Shown here piece after piece: positions 18,300-26,674 of a stretch of DNA of 49,987 nt; position 1 is the stretch's first letter; the number at the start of each line of letters is the position of its first letter. The position numbers and the translations under genes were made by a program. The stretch lies in the NCBI RefSeq assembly GCF_900129805.1, contig NZ_FQWY01000017.1:1-49987 (forward strand). The letters run 5' to 3'. This DNA is from Thermosyntropha lipolytica DSM 11003. Lineage in GTDB: Bacteria > Bacillota > Syntrophomonadia > Syntrophomonadales > Syntrophomonadaceae. The notes beneath the pieces were generated by a model, which saw only the letters and a list, made by a program, of their open reading frames with translations, was not told the DNA's origin and made no database searches.

Positions 18300-19163
18300 T
18301 CAAATAAAAATATCCATAAGTGTAGCCCCAAATATTATAAGCCCTACATAGCGATTAATAACAAAAGAAGCAAAATTTACCTTCTTCAGATTACCAGGCT
18401 TGATCAGAAGGTGTTCATAAACAAGCACCAGAGCAGCAAAGATTACACCTAAATAATAATAAAAACCAAGCTTTAAAAGCAAACCGTTTAAAACCAAAAA
18501 AACAACAGTCAAAAGGTGAAAAAAAGCCGAAAACTTTAAAGCCCCTTCTTCTCCAAAGCGGGCAGGTATAGATTTTAAACCATAGGAACGGTCAAATTCA
18601 ATATCCTGGCAGGCATACATGGTATCGAAACCGGCAATCCAAAAGGCTACTGCCGCGCCCAAAACCAGAGGCTCGAGAGCAAAACTTCCGGTAACCGCCA
18701 GCCAGGAACCTACAGGTCCCATCCCTATAGCTATCCCTAATATCAAATGGCACCACCAGGTAAAACGCTTGGTATAGGAATATACCCATAAAACAGCTAC
18801 CGCTAAAGGAGCCAGTTTTACACAAAGTATATTAAGCTGATAAGCTGAATAAAAAAGCAGAACTAAAAATACAAATACGGCAATCCATACTCCAGGCACC
18901 GAAAGTTTGCCAGCAGGTATAACCCGATCCCGGGTACGCGGATTAGCCTTATCTATTTCCCTGTCGATAAGCCGGTTCAGGCAAAGAGCAGCTGTACGAG
19001 CACTTACCATCGCTATCGTAATCCAGAATAAATCATGGAAAGAAGGCATCCCTTTCACAGCCAGAAAAGCTCCCAGATAAGCAAAAGGCAAACCAAAAAG
19101 GGTATGTTCAAAATCTATCATCTCCAGAAAAAGCTTTAACTTATTAATCAAGGCCGTATTCAC
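18300..19163 (-). CDS. UbiA-family prenyltransferase (menaquinone-type, MqnP candidate)
   Basis: About 287 aa, integral membrane, roughly eight to nine helices. The first aspartate motif NRLIDREIDKANPRTRDR and a second motif with DTMYACQDIEFDR are those of UbiA aromatic prenyltransferases. It attaches the polyprenyl chain to an aromatic acid; with UbiX/UbiD homologues and a polyprenyl synthase alongside, the likely substrate is 1,4-dihydroxy-6-naphthoate of the futalosine pathway. That is inference, since no early mqn gene is in the window. The start is uncertain: GTG at 19163 (chosen) or TTG at 19178, neither with a strong ribosome site. It overlaps the ubiD end by 20 bp. Confidence 0.9.
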   Translation of the reverse strand: MNTALINKLKLFLEMIDFEHTLFGLPFAYLGAFLAVKGMPSFHDLFWITIAMVSARTAALCLNRLIDREIDKANPRTRDRVIPAGKLSVPGVWIAVFVFLVLLFYSAYQLNILCVKLAPLAVAVLWVYSYTKRFTWWCHLILGIAIGMGPVGSWLAVTGSFALEPLVLGAAVAFWIAGFDTMYACQDIEFDRSYGLKSIPARFGEEGALKFSAFFHLLTVVFLVLNGLLLKLGFYYYLGVIFAALVLVYEHLLIKPGNLKKVNFASFVINRYVGLIIFGATLMDIFI

Positions 19164-20592
19164 TCCATCTTCTATCAACTAAAGCCTTAATTTCCGGAGA
19201 CATAACGATATCTTCCGGCCATTCGCGATTATGGCCTTCGCTTTTCCATTTTTTAGTGGCATCAATACCCATTTTGGCTCCATATAAAGGCAAGGGAGCA
19301 GAATGGTCCAGAACCTCCAGTGGCCCTTCCATAATCACCGTATCTCGCTTAGGATCTACATTGTTAAATACTTTCCACATAACCTCGGATACATTCTGCA
19401 CATCTACATCTTCATCTACGACAATGATAAACTTGGCAAACATCATCTGCCCCATCCCCCAGAGCGCATTCATGACTTTACGCGCATGTCCAGGAAAAGA
19501 TTTGCGTATAGATACAATTACACAGTTGTGAAATACACCTTCCATGGGCAAATGCATATCTACAATTTCCGGCAGCTGAAATTTTAAAAGAGGTAAAAAT
19601 ATACGCTCAGTAGCCAGAGCTATATAACAATCTTCCTGTGGCGGCTTGCCTACAATCGTAGCTGGATAAATTGCATCCCGCCGGTAGGTTATACACTGCA
19701 CATGAAATACCGGAAACTCATCGGCTAAAGAGTAATAGCCGGTATGATCACCAAACGGTCCTTCAATTCTCGTTTCTCCCGGGTTAACATAACCTTCAAT
19801 CACGATTTCCGCATCGGCCGGGACTTCTAAATCAACCGTCTTGCATTTTACCAGTTCAACCGGTTTTTTGCGCAAAAAACCGGCAAATATAAGTTCATCG
19901 ATATCCTTGGGCAAAGGAGCAGTTGCCGCATAGGTTATAGCCGGATCCCCTCCTAAAGCAACAGCTACTTCTGTAGGCCTGCCCAGCCGGCAATTTTTGC
20001 GGTAATTTTCCGCCCCATCATGATGCATATGCCAGTGCATACCTGTAGTCCTGCTGTCATAAACCTGCATCCGATACATGCCTACATTTCTTTTTCCAGT
20101 CTCGGGATCTTTCGTATAAACCTGAGGCAGGGTAATAAACCTTCCTGCATCTTTAGGCCAGCATTTTAAAATCGGCATAATATCCAAGGAAGGCTCATAA
20201 TCTACTACTTCCTGGCAGGGAGCCCTCTTTACCATTTTGGGCATAAAAGAAGCCAGTTCTGCCAGCCGCGGCAGCATCTTTACCTTATCCCATATAGATT
20301 TAGGTATATTATCCTTTATTCCCAGTATATCGCTTATTTCCTCCGCAATCTCCTCCAGGTCTCTTACCCCCAGAGCCATAGCCATTCGCTTTCTGCTGCC
20401 AAAAGCATTTATTAAAACCGGCATCCGGGAGCCTTTGACATTTTCAAAAAGAAGAGCTGGTCCATGGGCTTTAGATACCCGGTCGGTTATTTCTGTTATC
20501 TCCAGTTCAGGATCTACCGGTACCTTTATCCGTTTAAGCTCTCCTTCCCTTTCTAAGCATTTTATAAACTCTCTCAGGTCTTGATAGGCCAT
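19144..20592 (-). CDS. ubiD: UbiD-family decarboxylase (menaquinone-type, MqnL candidate)
   Basis: 482 aa, prFMN-dependent aromatic acid decarboxylase family. It begins MAYQDLREFIKCLEREGELKRI and contains PALLFENVKGS, the ITYAATAPLP segment and the EGPFGDHTGYYS motif typical of UbiD. Needs the prenylated FMN made by the UbiX homologue. In this cluster it would remove the carboxyl group from the prenylated ring of the quinone precursor (inference from neighbours). ATG at 20592 after a G-rich site. Confidence 0.94.
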   Translation of the reverse strand: MAYQDLREFIKCLEREGELKRIKVPVDPELEITEITDRVSKAHGPALLFENVKGSRMPVLINAFGSRKRMAMALGVRDLEEIAEEISDILGIKDNIPKSIWDKVKMLPRLAELASFMPKMVKRAPCQEVVDYEPSLDIMPILKCWPKDAGRFITLPQVYTKDPETGKRNVGMYRMQVYDSRTTGMHWHMHHDGAENYRKNCRLGRPTEVAVALGGDPAITYAATAPLPKDIDELIFAGFLRKKPVELVKCKTVDLEVPADAEIVIEGYVNPGETRIEGPFGDHTGYYSLADEFPVFHVQCITYRRDAIYPATIVGKPPQEDCYIALATERIFLPLLKFQLPEIVDMHLPMEGVFHNCVIVSIRKSFPGHARKVMNALWGMGQMMFAKFIIVVDEDVDVQNVSEVMWKVFNNVDPKRDTVIMEGPLEVLDHSAPLPLYGAKMGIDATKKWKSEGHNREWPEDIVMSPEIKALVDRRWSEYGLD

Positions 20593-20618
20593 ATACCAAT
20601 TACCCCCATCAGATTATA

Positions 20619-21386
20619 CTATACAGCAGCCATCTTTTCTCCGGTTATGAAAAGCAAAGGGTAGGATTCAACCATAAGCTTATAAACATAGCCAGCAGTC
20701 AGCTTATTTTCCGGAGCTATCTTTTTTAAAATCCTCATACTTTCATCTAGATAATACTTAACTTTCACCATGCCTTCTTCCGAGTTATCCATAATATGCC
20801 AGCATATAGCCAGTCCCAGATTATGCCCTAAATCACCATAAAACTCTTCGCTCTCCCCTTTTCCTGCCAAACGGGAAGCAGAAAGTAAGGCAGCACGGAA
20901 AAAAGGAGCATAAATATTGTTAAGATTATCTATAAAATCGGCATCCATTTTGTATTTTACGGTCAAACCTTCACTCAGTTTACAGATAAGGGAGGCAAAA
21001 ATATCAACCAGCTGAGCAGCATTGGCATTTAAGAGTAATTTTAAGATTTTACCAAATATATAGTCTCCTATTAAAATGGAAAACCGCATCTTCTGATTAT
21101 ATTCCTGCCCTTCTTCATCATCCTTTATCTGTTCATGTATATAGCTGGCAAAGTAGATATTGCGGAATATGTTGGCCATAGCTATGCTTAAGTCAGGGTC
21201 TACGCCCTGATAGCGGCAAACTCCCAGCACAAAGGCGGGAATAACCTGCCATAGTGGATCACTTTCCAGTTTAATAATATAAGGTTTCATTTCACCTGAC
21301 CAGGCACTTATCGTCTGGTTAAAGACCTCATCCACTTTTTGCATCTCTTCTCTTAAATTGGCCGGCATCATATATTGCTTCATCAT
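20619..21386 (-). CDS. Degenerate polyprenyl-synthase-like protein
   Basis: 255 aa from the ATG at 21386 (AGGGGA upstream); not a recognised named family. It follows the isoprenoid-synthase pattern but with the catalytic motifs lost. HEQIKD (84-89) stands where the neighbour at 16683-17648 has HDDVID, then SILIGDYIFGK (103-113) matches the usual GDYLFA helix. GHNLGLAICWHIMDN (187-201) aligns with GHYLGMAFQITDDILD of that neighbour, lacking its aspartates. It is probably catalytically inactive. It lies 26 bp upstream of ubiD on the same strand, so it may be a partner or regulatory subunit of the prenyl synthase. The homology is seen by eye; the role is inference. Confidence 0.7.
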   Translation of the reverse strand: MMKQYMMPANLREEMQKVDEVFNQTISAWSGEMKPYIIKLESDPLWQVIPAFVLGVCRYQGVDPDLSIAMANIFRNIYFASYIHEQIKDDEEGQEYNQKMRFSILIGDYIFGKILKLLLNANAAQLVDIFASLICKLSEGLTVKYKMDADFIDNLNNIYAPFFRAALLSASRLAGKGESEEFYGDLGHNLGLAICWHIMDNSEEGMVKVKYYLDESMRILKKIAPENKLTAGYVYKLMVESYPLLFITGEKMAAV

Positions 21387-21504
21387 ATGTTCCCCTCTTC
21401 CCCAATGCACATTTAGCAAGTGCAGCTTTTTATGACTGATATAATTACTCTTTATTATAAATGAAAAACTGCATTTAGAGGGAGAAAAATAATATAAAAT
21501 AAAT

Positions 21505-21539
21505 AGACCTTACTCGTTCTCTGCTAACGAATAAGGTCT
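21505..21539 (-). terminator. Terminator after speD
   Basis: A 14-bp stem with one G-T pair (21505-21518 with 21526-21539), followed on the minus strand by a T-rich tract. It lies 62 bp after the speD stop and closes that transcript. Confidence 0.8.
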
Positions 21540-21601
21540 ACTAATAGTATTTACCCCTCTTGGTTTTTAAGCGGCATCGGTCAACTAAAATAGTATCCCT
21601 C

Positions 21602-21985
21602 CTAAATATTCACCACCAGGCGTTCTTCCTGGCCTTGTTCTATAATGCCTCTTTTTACTTCCGTGGCATTTACATACTCAGCCCCAAAATGTTTAGCCAG
21701 ATAGTTGCAAGCATCCCACGGATCAACTTTGTCGCCACAGGTAAATACATCTACTGCTGCATAACCTAATTCCGGCCAGGTATGAATCGCCAGATGGGAT
21801 TCTGAAATCACAACGACTCCACTTACCCCTTGCGGACTAAATTTGTGAAAAACAAATTCTCTAACTTCTGCTCCAGCTTCTAAAGCGGCATTGATCATGA
21901 TATCTTCTACTTTTTTGATATCATTTAATACCTCAAACTTACAACCATAAACTTCAGCTAAAATATGACGCCCTAAAGCCTGCAA
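21602..21985 (-). CDS. speD: S-adenosylmethionine decarboxylase proenzyme
   Basis: 127 aa, the short prokaryotic class. The self-cleavage site is Glu62-Ser63 in VVISESHLAIHTWPE; Ser63 becomes the pyruvoyl cofactor. The conserved FTCGDKVDPWDA follows. It supplies decarboxylated SAM for spermidine synthesis; no spermidine synthase gene is in the window. The start is a TTG at 21985 with GGGAGG eight bases upstream. It is transcribed alone, with its own promoter and terminator. Confidence 0.96.
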   Translation of the reverse strand: MQALGRHILAEVYGCKFEVLNDIKKVEDIMINAALEAGAEVREFVFHKFSPQGVSGVVVISESHLAIHTWPELGYAAVDVFTCGDKVDPWDACNYLAKHFGAEYVNATEVKRGIIEQGQEERLVVNI

Positions 21986-22055
21986 TAATGTCGCCTCCCT
22001 TCAAAAATTGCGTTTGGTTTCCCAAACCTCCTTCAATGCACAAGATACATGTAGA

Positions 22056-22083
22056 ATTTTAGCATAAATGCATAGAAAGTCAA
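22056..22083 (-). promoter_or_regulatory. Promoter of speD
   Basis: On the minus strand TTGACT (22083-22078) and TAAAAT (22061-22056) are 16 bp apart. The predicted transcript would have a leader of about 60 nt before speD. Confidence 0.55.
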
Positions 22084-22208
22084 CCATAAATTAAAATTTT
22101 TCTGTCCCAGCAGTAAAAATAATTTGATTTAAAGGATAATTAACTATTTAAAGCAAATTATATTTTTAGCAGATTTAATTATCAGTTTTTTTCCCGGTTT
22201 TGTTCCTG

Positions 22209-22214
22209 TATAAT
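22209..22214 (+). promoter_or_regulatory. Candidate -10 box for the phosphatase-like membrane protein pair
   Basis: A perfect TATAAT lies 60 bp upstream of the 22274 start. No good -35 is seen (only T-rich sequence), so this is a weak call. The rest of the 288-bp gap with speD is AT-rich with no gene visible. Confidence 0.4.
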
Positions 22215-22273
22215 AGCAAATGATTAATAAGAGAATATTTTAAAACCTCGATCATAAACAGGAGGCCACCAGT

Positions 22274-24511
22274 ATGAGCATTAAGTTAAAAAAAGTTATC
22301 AGTCTTTTTATATTTTTCTGGTTTGTTTTTTCCTTTTTTATGTCCCAGTCTGCCCTGGGAATATCTGATAACGACTCTAAAAAAGCAATCATCATCGTGA
22401 TGGATTTTATAGATGTCGCTGATCTTATAGAGGCAGATACCCCTAATCTGGATAAGCTTTTGGAAGAAAGCGCCCTAGGCCTTATGAATGTCAGAGCTAA
22501 AAATCGTAACCCTTCCAGCTCCTATATGTCAATAGGAAGCGGCCTCAAAATCGGAACTGTTCCCAATGCTGAATTATCTTTTAACAGCAATGAAGATATT
22601 ACTGTACTACCTTATGTTTTTGCCAGACAAAATGCTACCGTTAAAGCCCAAAATTTATACGCGGTTTTTACCGGCCAAACACCTCCTCCCGAAGGAGTAG
22701 TAAACATATATATCGAAATGCTTAAAAATACTTCTTCTAAATACAAACCTCCTTATGAGCCTGGCCAGATAGGCAAAATAGCCCGGGAAAACGGACTTAC
22801 TGTTGCTGTTGTCGGCAATGCAGATACTATATCCATCCTCAATCGCAATATAGCACTTCTGGCTATGGATGAAAACGGCAAAGTGCCGCTGGGAAATGTA
22901 AGCCAGGATCTTATCCAGGTTAACCCTCTGGTCCTGGGAGGGGTAGAGACTGATCATCAGGCTATGCTTTCTTATATAAAAAGATATTTACCGTTAAGTG
23001 ATATCCTGTTTATTGATTTAGGGGATACCAGCCGGGTAGAAATAGATAGTATAAATGCAGCTCCTGATATAATAAAAAAACAGCGCCAGCAAGCCCTGGA
23101 GCGTGATGACAGGCTGCTCGGCCAAATCCTATCTCTCCTTAACCTTGACCAGACTATGCTTATTATTATGTCCCCTAATCCCCATAAACAGATGATAGAA
23201 GAAGGCAATCTGGGATTAACTCCCATAATAGTACATTATCCGGAAGGTCAAAAAGGCCTCCTGTCCTCTCCTACTACCCGCCGGGAAGGAATAGTCGCCG
23301 GCGCAGATATTATACCTTCTATATTTGCCTATTTTGACAGCCAAATAATTCCGGATAACCAGGGCATGCAGGTTATAAAGCAAAGCAGCACCCTGGAAGA
23401 TTTAAAAAACCAGCTCGACTTTTTTAAAAATTTAAGAGCTCACCGGCTCCCTTTAAACATAACCTTCATGGTTTGGGCGGTGATTTTAATTTTATGGGGC
23501 TTTATAATGGTCATAAATAAAAAAGAAAGCCTTTATCCCTGGCTGGAAAAAATCATCTTTGCCACCTTAAGTATACCGGTGGTATTTCTCTTTATAAGCT
23601 TTACCGGATACCAATCACTCTTTATTTCGATAATATTGACCCTGGCCCTGGCATGGTTATTGGCCTTAGCTTTTTGCCAGCTGGGAACAAATCGCGAGCA
23701 GGGATTATTTATATTAACATCGGCTACTTCCTTGCTGCTTATAGGCGATATTTTGGCCGGGTCTCCTTTAATGCTTAATTCTCCTTTAGGTTCGGATGTT
23801 ATAGCCGGGGGGAGATTTTACGGCATAGGCAATGACTATATGGGAATACTTATCGCCTCTACTGTCGTGGCTACTGCTCTGGCCATAAAAAGGCTTAAAC
23901 CCAAGAGCAGGCTTAACATCATTCTGGCTTCACTTCCTCTATTTATAGCCTCTATCGCTATAGGCTATCCTAAATTAGGAGCTAATGTAGGAGGATTTAT
24001 AGCTTCTCTTTTTACCTGGGGAGTTTTTATCCTGGTCATGACACAGGATAAACTTAATATAAAGAAAATTTCCGCGGCTGCGCTATTATCTGTTCTTGTC
24101 GTCATAGCTATTGCCAGCCTGGATGCTTTTTTAAATCCTAATCCTTCCCATGCCGGAAAGGCTATACAAAATCTCCTGGCGGGAGGCAGTCAGGCCTTTT
24201 TCTCCATAATACGCATAAAACTTGGTATAGTAGCCAATACCATCTCCCAATCGGTATGGACCCTGGTGCTCTTATTAGAAATTCTCATCCTTATCTGGGT
24301 TCAAATCCGGAAAAAAGATATTATAAAGAGTATAAAAAAGGAATATCCATATATAAGCAAAACCATAAATATTCTCATTACAGCTGCTATAGTTGTTTTT
24401 GCCGTCAACGATACCGGAGTAATCGCTGCTTCTTTCATACTCTTATATGCAATAGCTTTATACTGGCTAACCCTAATAAAAATCGATCAGGTGAAATCAT
24501 ATGCAAATTAA
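22274..24511 (+). CDS. Alkaline-phosphatase-superfamily-like / polytopic membrane fusion protein (paralogue 1)
   Basis: 745 aa. A signal peptide or anchor (about 1-30) is followed by an extracytoplasmic domain (about 38-355) with the outline of the alkaline phosphatase superfamily: IIIVMDFID with D44, TPNLDKLLEES, a serine-rich YMSIGSG segment where the nucleophile lies, VVGNAD, TPIIVHYPEGQKG and TTRREGIVAGADIIPSI. The usual SDHG metal motif is replaced by MSPNPHK, so activity is doubtful or different. From about 393 there are some 11 membrane helices with RFYGIGNDYMGILI (514-527), GYPKLGANVGG and a late NDTG. ATG after CAGGAGG. Followed by a paralogue with 11-bp overlap. Function unknown; work on lipid or cell-surface phosphate groups is a guess. 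Confidence 0.85.
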   Translation: MSIKLKKVISLFIFFWFVFSFFMSQSALGISDNDSKKAIIIVMDFIDVADLIEADTPNLDKLLEESALGLMNVRAKNRNPSSSYMSIGSGLKIGTVPNAELSFNSNEDITVLPYVFARQNATVKAQNLYAVFTGQTPPPEGVVNIYIEMLKNTSSKYKPPYEPGQIGKIARENGLTVAVVGNADTISILNRNIALLAMDENGKVPLGNVSQDLIQVNPLVLGGVETDHQAMLSYIKRYLPLSDILFIDLGDTSRVEIDSINAAPDIIKKQRQQALERDDRLLGQILSLLNLDQTMLIIMSPNPHKQMIEEGNLGLTPIIVHYPEGQKGLLSSPTTRREGIVAGADIIPSIFAYFDSQIIPDNQGMQVIKQSSTLEDLKNQLDFFKNLRAHRLPLNITFMVWAVILILWGFIMVINKKESLYPWLEKIIFATLSIPVVFLFISFTGYQSLFISIILTLALAWLLALAFCQLGTNREQGLFILTSATSLLLIGDILAGSPLMLNSPLGSDVIAGGRFYGIGNDYMGILIASTVVATALAIKRLKPKSRLNIILASLPLFIASIAIGYPKLGANVGGFIASLFTWGVFILVMTQDKLNIKKISAAALLSVLVVIAIASLDAFLNPNPSHAGKAIQNLLAGGSQAFFSIIRIKLGIVANTISQSVWTLVLLLEILILIWVQIRKKDIIKSIKKEYPYISKTINILITAAIVVFAVNDTGVIAASFILLYAIALYWLTLIKIDQVKSYAN

Positions 24512-26660
24512 AAATATAAATATAATAGCCATATTAACCCTTATCTTTTTCCTAATCCCCCCCTGCAGCCCGGCCAGAGGGGGAGATAAACCTTCACCTG
24601 CCTATGATAAAGTAGTCATCTACATGGTAGACAACCTGACCCTTGATGATATAGATCCGGTAAATACCCCTTTTTTATGGCAAATACAAAAGGAATGGGG
24701 AGTAGGACTGCTTAATACCTCTGCCGCTCCCGGCCGCAGCGGCAAAAATGCCTGTGCTACTCTGTCAGCCGGTAAACCAGCTCTGGGAAGCAACTATTCC
24801 CAGCTTAACTTTGGCGCTGCGGAAACTATAAATGGTGAAAAAGCAGGAGATATATTTTACCGCCATACCGGTATAAAACCCCATCCTGAAAACATCGTAG
24901 TTAGCACCATCATGACCATTAAAAATAACAATCTACGCCAGAACCGGGGAGAAGTAGGAAAGCTGGGAGAAAAGATAAAAGCCCATGGTTATACCACCCT
25001 GGTTATCGGTAATGCTGACCGTCCAGGTTACCATGTAAGGCTGGCCCCAGTAGTGCTAATGGATCAAAAGGGACTGGTTGACCGGGGAATAATTGATCAA
25101 ACCACAACAGCTAATGATCCCAGCCTTCCTTCTCTGGTATGGACTGATTATGAAATGCTGGAAAAAGAAGCTAAAAAAATTCCCGCTAAAACCGTAGCGG
25201 TTATCGAATATGGGGACCTTTACCGGTTGGAAGCTATGGCTTCCTTATTTTCTCCTGCTGCTTATCAGCAAAAAAGAACAGAAATTTTAAGAAAAATAGA
25301 TTCTTCTATCGCTTCTATCGCCCAGGAAAACCAAACCTCAGCCAGCTATATAATAAACCTGCAGCCTTCCCAGCAGGGGAAAAATCCTTCTACCTGGCTT
25401 ATGCCGATATGGATAAAAAAATCAGGCTATGAAGGGCTCCTGCAAAGCTTTTCTACGCGGCGGGAAGGCATAATAACCCTGGAAAACCTGCACTACTCCA
25501 TATTAAACAGCATAGGTGCAGGAAAAGAAGATCCTTTATTTACCAAAAAAGAAGCCTCGCCTATCACTACATTAAAAGAAATAAACCGGCAGGCGGTTTT
25601 TAATCTTGTAAATCAGGCCAGTATACTTACTTTTTACGCTTTGCTGGCTATCCTTTCCTTAGCACTGGCTTTATCAGCCTTTAAGCGGAAGAAAGAAGAA
25701 AAATTTATTTTAATTCTCCTTTCTTTTCCCCTGGCCATACCAGCTGTTTTGCTTATTATGCCATTAATAAAAATATACCATTTGCCATATTTTCTGATGC
25801 TATCACTTATCCTTACTTCATCTGTGGTGGGCATAAGCTGGCTTTTATATGCTAAAACCCGTATCAACCCTATTATGTTTATGGCTGGCTTAAACATGTT
25901 GCTTATACTTATAGACACCTTGTTCCATCTTGACCTGGTCAAAAATTGTATCATGAGCTACCAGCTTATAAACGGCATCCGCTATTTCGGCATAGGCAAT
26001 GAATATATGGGAATACTCATCGGATCAGTTATAACCTGGTCAGTACTGGGCATAAGAAAGTATCCATCTTATGCCTTCCAGGTCTTTTTAGGAATCCTTT
26101 TGGCTCTAACCATATTCGTTTTAGCTTCTCCCCATCTGGGAGCCAATTTCGGCGGCACTATAACTGCCTGTCTGGCTTTAAGTTATACCTGGTTAAAGCT
26201 ATATAACCAGCATTTAAAAAATAAAGACATAGCAGGCATCATAATCCTTACTCTTATTGTATTATCCTTTATGATAACCATGGATCTTAAACAACCATCT
26301 GCCATGCAATCCCATATCGGGAAAAGCATAAACGCAATTATAGAAGGAGGATGGCCGGCCTTTATGAATATAATCAATGCTAAACTGCTCCTTTATCAGC
26401 GGGTAATAAACTATACCCAGCTGGGCTGGGCTTTCCTTATCCTGCTTTTAACCTTTTCCTTTATTTTGCTAAAACCTTCTCCCCTTTCCCGCAACCTGCA
26501 GGAGGCAGATCCTGTTCTTTTTGCCGGCATTCAGGGCCTTCTCTTGGGAGCCATAGCTGCCCTGGTCTTTAATGATTCCGGAATAATACCTGCCGGTTAC
26601 CTCTTCTGGTTTGCCGCCACCCTTCTTCTGTATATGCAAATAAAAAAGGGAGAAATATAA
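24501..26660 (+). CDS. Alkaline-phosphatase-superfamily-like / polytopic membrane fusion protein (paralogue 2)
   Basis: 719 aa, a tandem paralogue of the preceding gene, with which it overlaps by 11 bp (AGGTGA site inside that gene). Same order: signal peptide, soluble domain (VVIYMVDNLTLDD with D44, LVIGNAD, a STRREGI motif), then a membrane domain with RYFGIGNEYMGILIGS, SPHLGANFGG, SHIGKSIN and VFNDSGIIPAG. Its soluble domain looks more degenerate than that of paralogue 1: the segment matching the late metal motif reads LQPSQQGKN without Asp or His. The two products may form a heteromeric membrane complex with one active and one inactive head (inference). Confidence 0.85.
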   Translation: MQIKNINIIAILTLIFFLIPPCSPARGGDKPSPAYDKVVIYMVDNLTLDDIDPVNTPFLWQIQKEWGVGLLNTSAAPGRSGKNACATLSAGKPALGSNYSQLNFGAAETINGEKAGDIFYRHTGIKPHPENIVVSTIMTIKNNNLRQNRGEVGKLGEKIKAHGYTTLVIGNADRPGYHVRLAPVVLMDQKGLVDRGIIDQTTTANDPSLPSLVWTDYEMLEKEAKKIPAKTVAVIEYGDLYRLEAMASLFSPAAYQQKRTEILRKIDSSIASIAQENQTSASYIINLQPSQQGKNPSTWLMPIWIKKSGYEGLLQSFSTRREGIITLENLHYSILNSIGAGKEDPLFTKKEASPITTLKEINRQAVFNLVNQASILTFYALLAILSLALALSAFKRKKEEKFILILLSFPLAIPAVLLIMPLIKIYHLPYFLMLSLILTSSVVGISWLLYAKTRINPIMFMAGLNMLLILIDTLFHLDLVKNCIMSYQLINGIRYFGIGNEYMGILIGSVITWSVLGIRKYPSYAFQVFLGILLALTIFVLASPHLGANFGGTITACLALSYTWLKLYNQHLKNKDIAGIIILTLIVLSFMITMDLKQPSAMQSHIGKSINAIIEGGWPAFMNIINAKLLLYQRVINYTQLGWAFLILLLTFSFILLKPSPLSRNLQEADPVLFAGIQGLLLGAIAALVFNDSGIIPAGYLFWFAATLLLYMQIKKGEI

Positions 26661-26672
26661 AAGGTCTCCCTT
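26646..26672. terminator. Bidirectional terminator between the membrane protein pair and gerC
   Basis: AAGGGAGA (26646-26653) pairs with TCTCCCTT (26665-26672), flanked by an A-run on the left and a T-rich tract on the right. It can therefore end transcription from both sides of this convergent junction, and it overlaps the stop region of the plus-strand gene. Confidence 0.75.
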
Positions 26673-26674
26673 AT

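Noticed and set aside
22033-22050. Mini-ORF (ATG TAT CTT GTG CAT TGA) at the predicted start of the speD transcript
   Set aside because: Only five codons, no ribosome site and no conservation evidence; probably chance.
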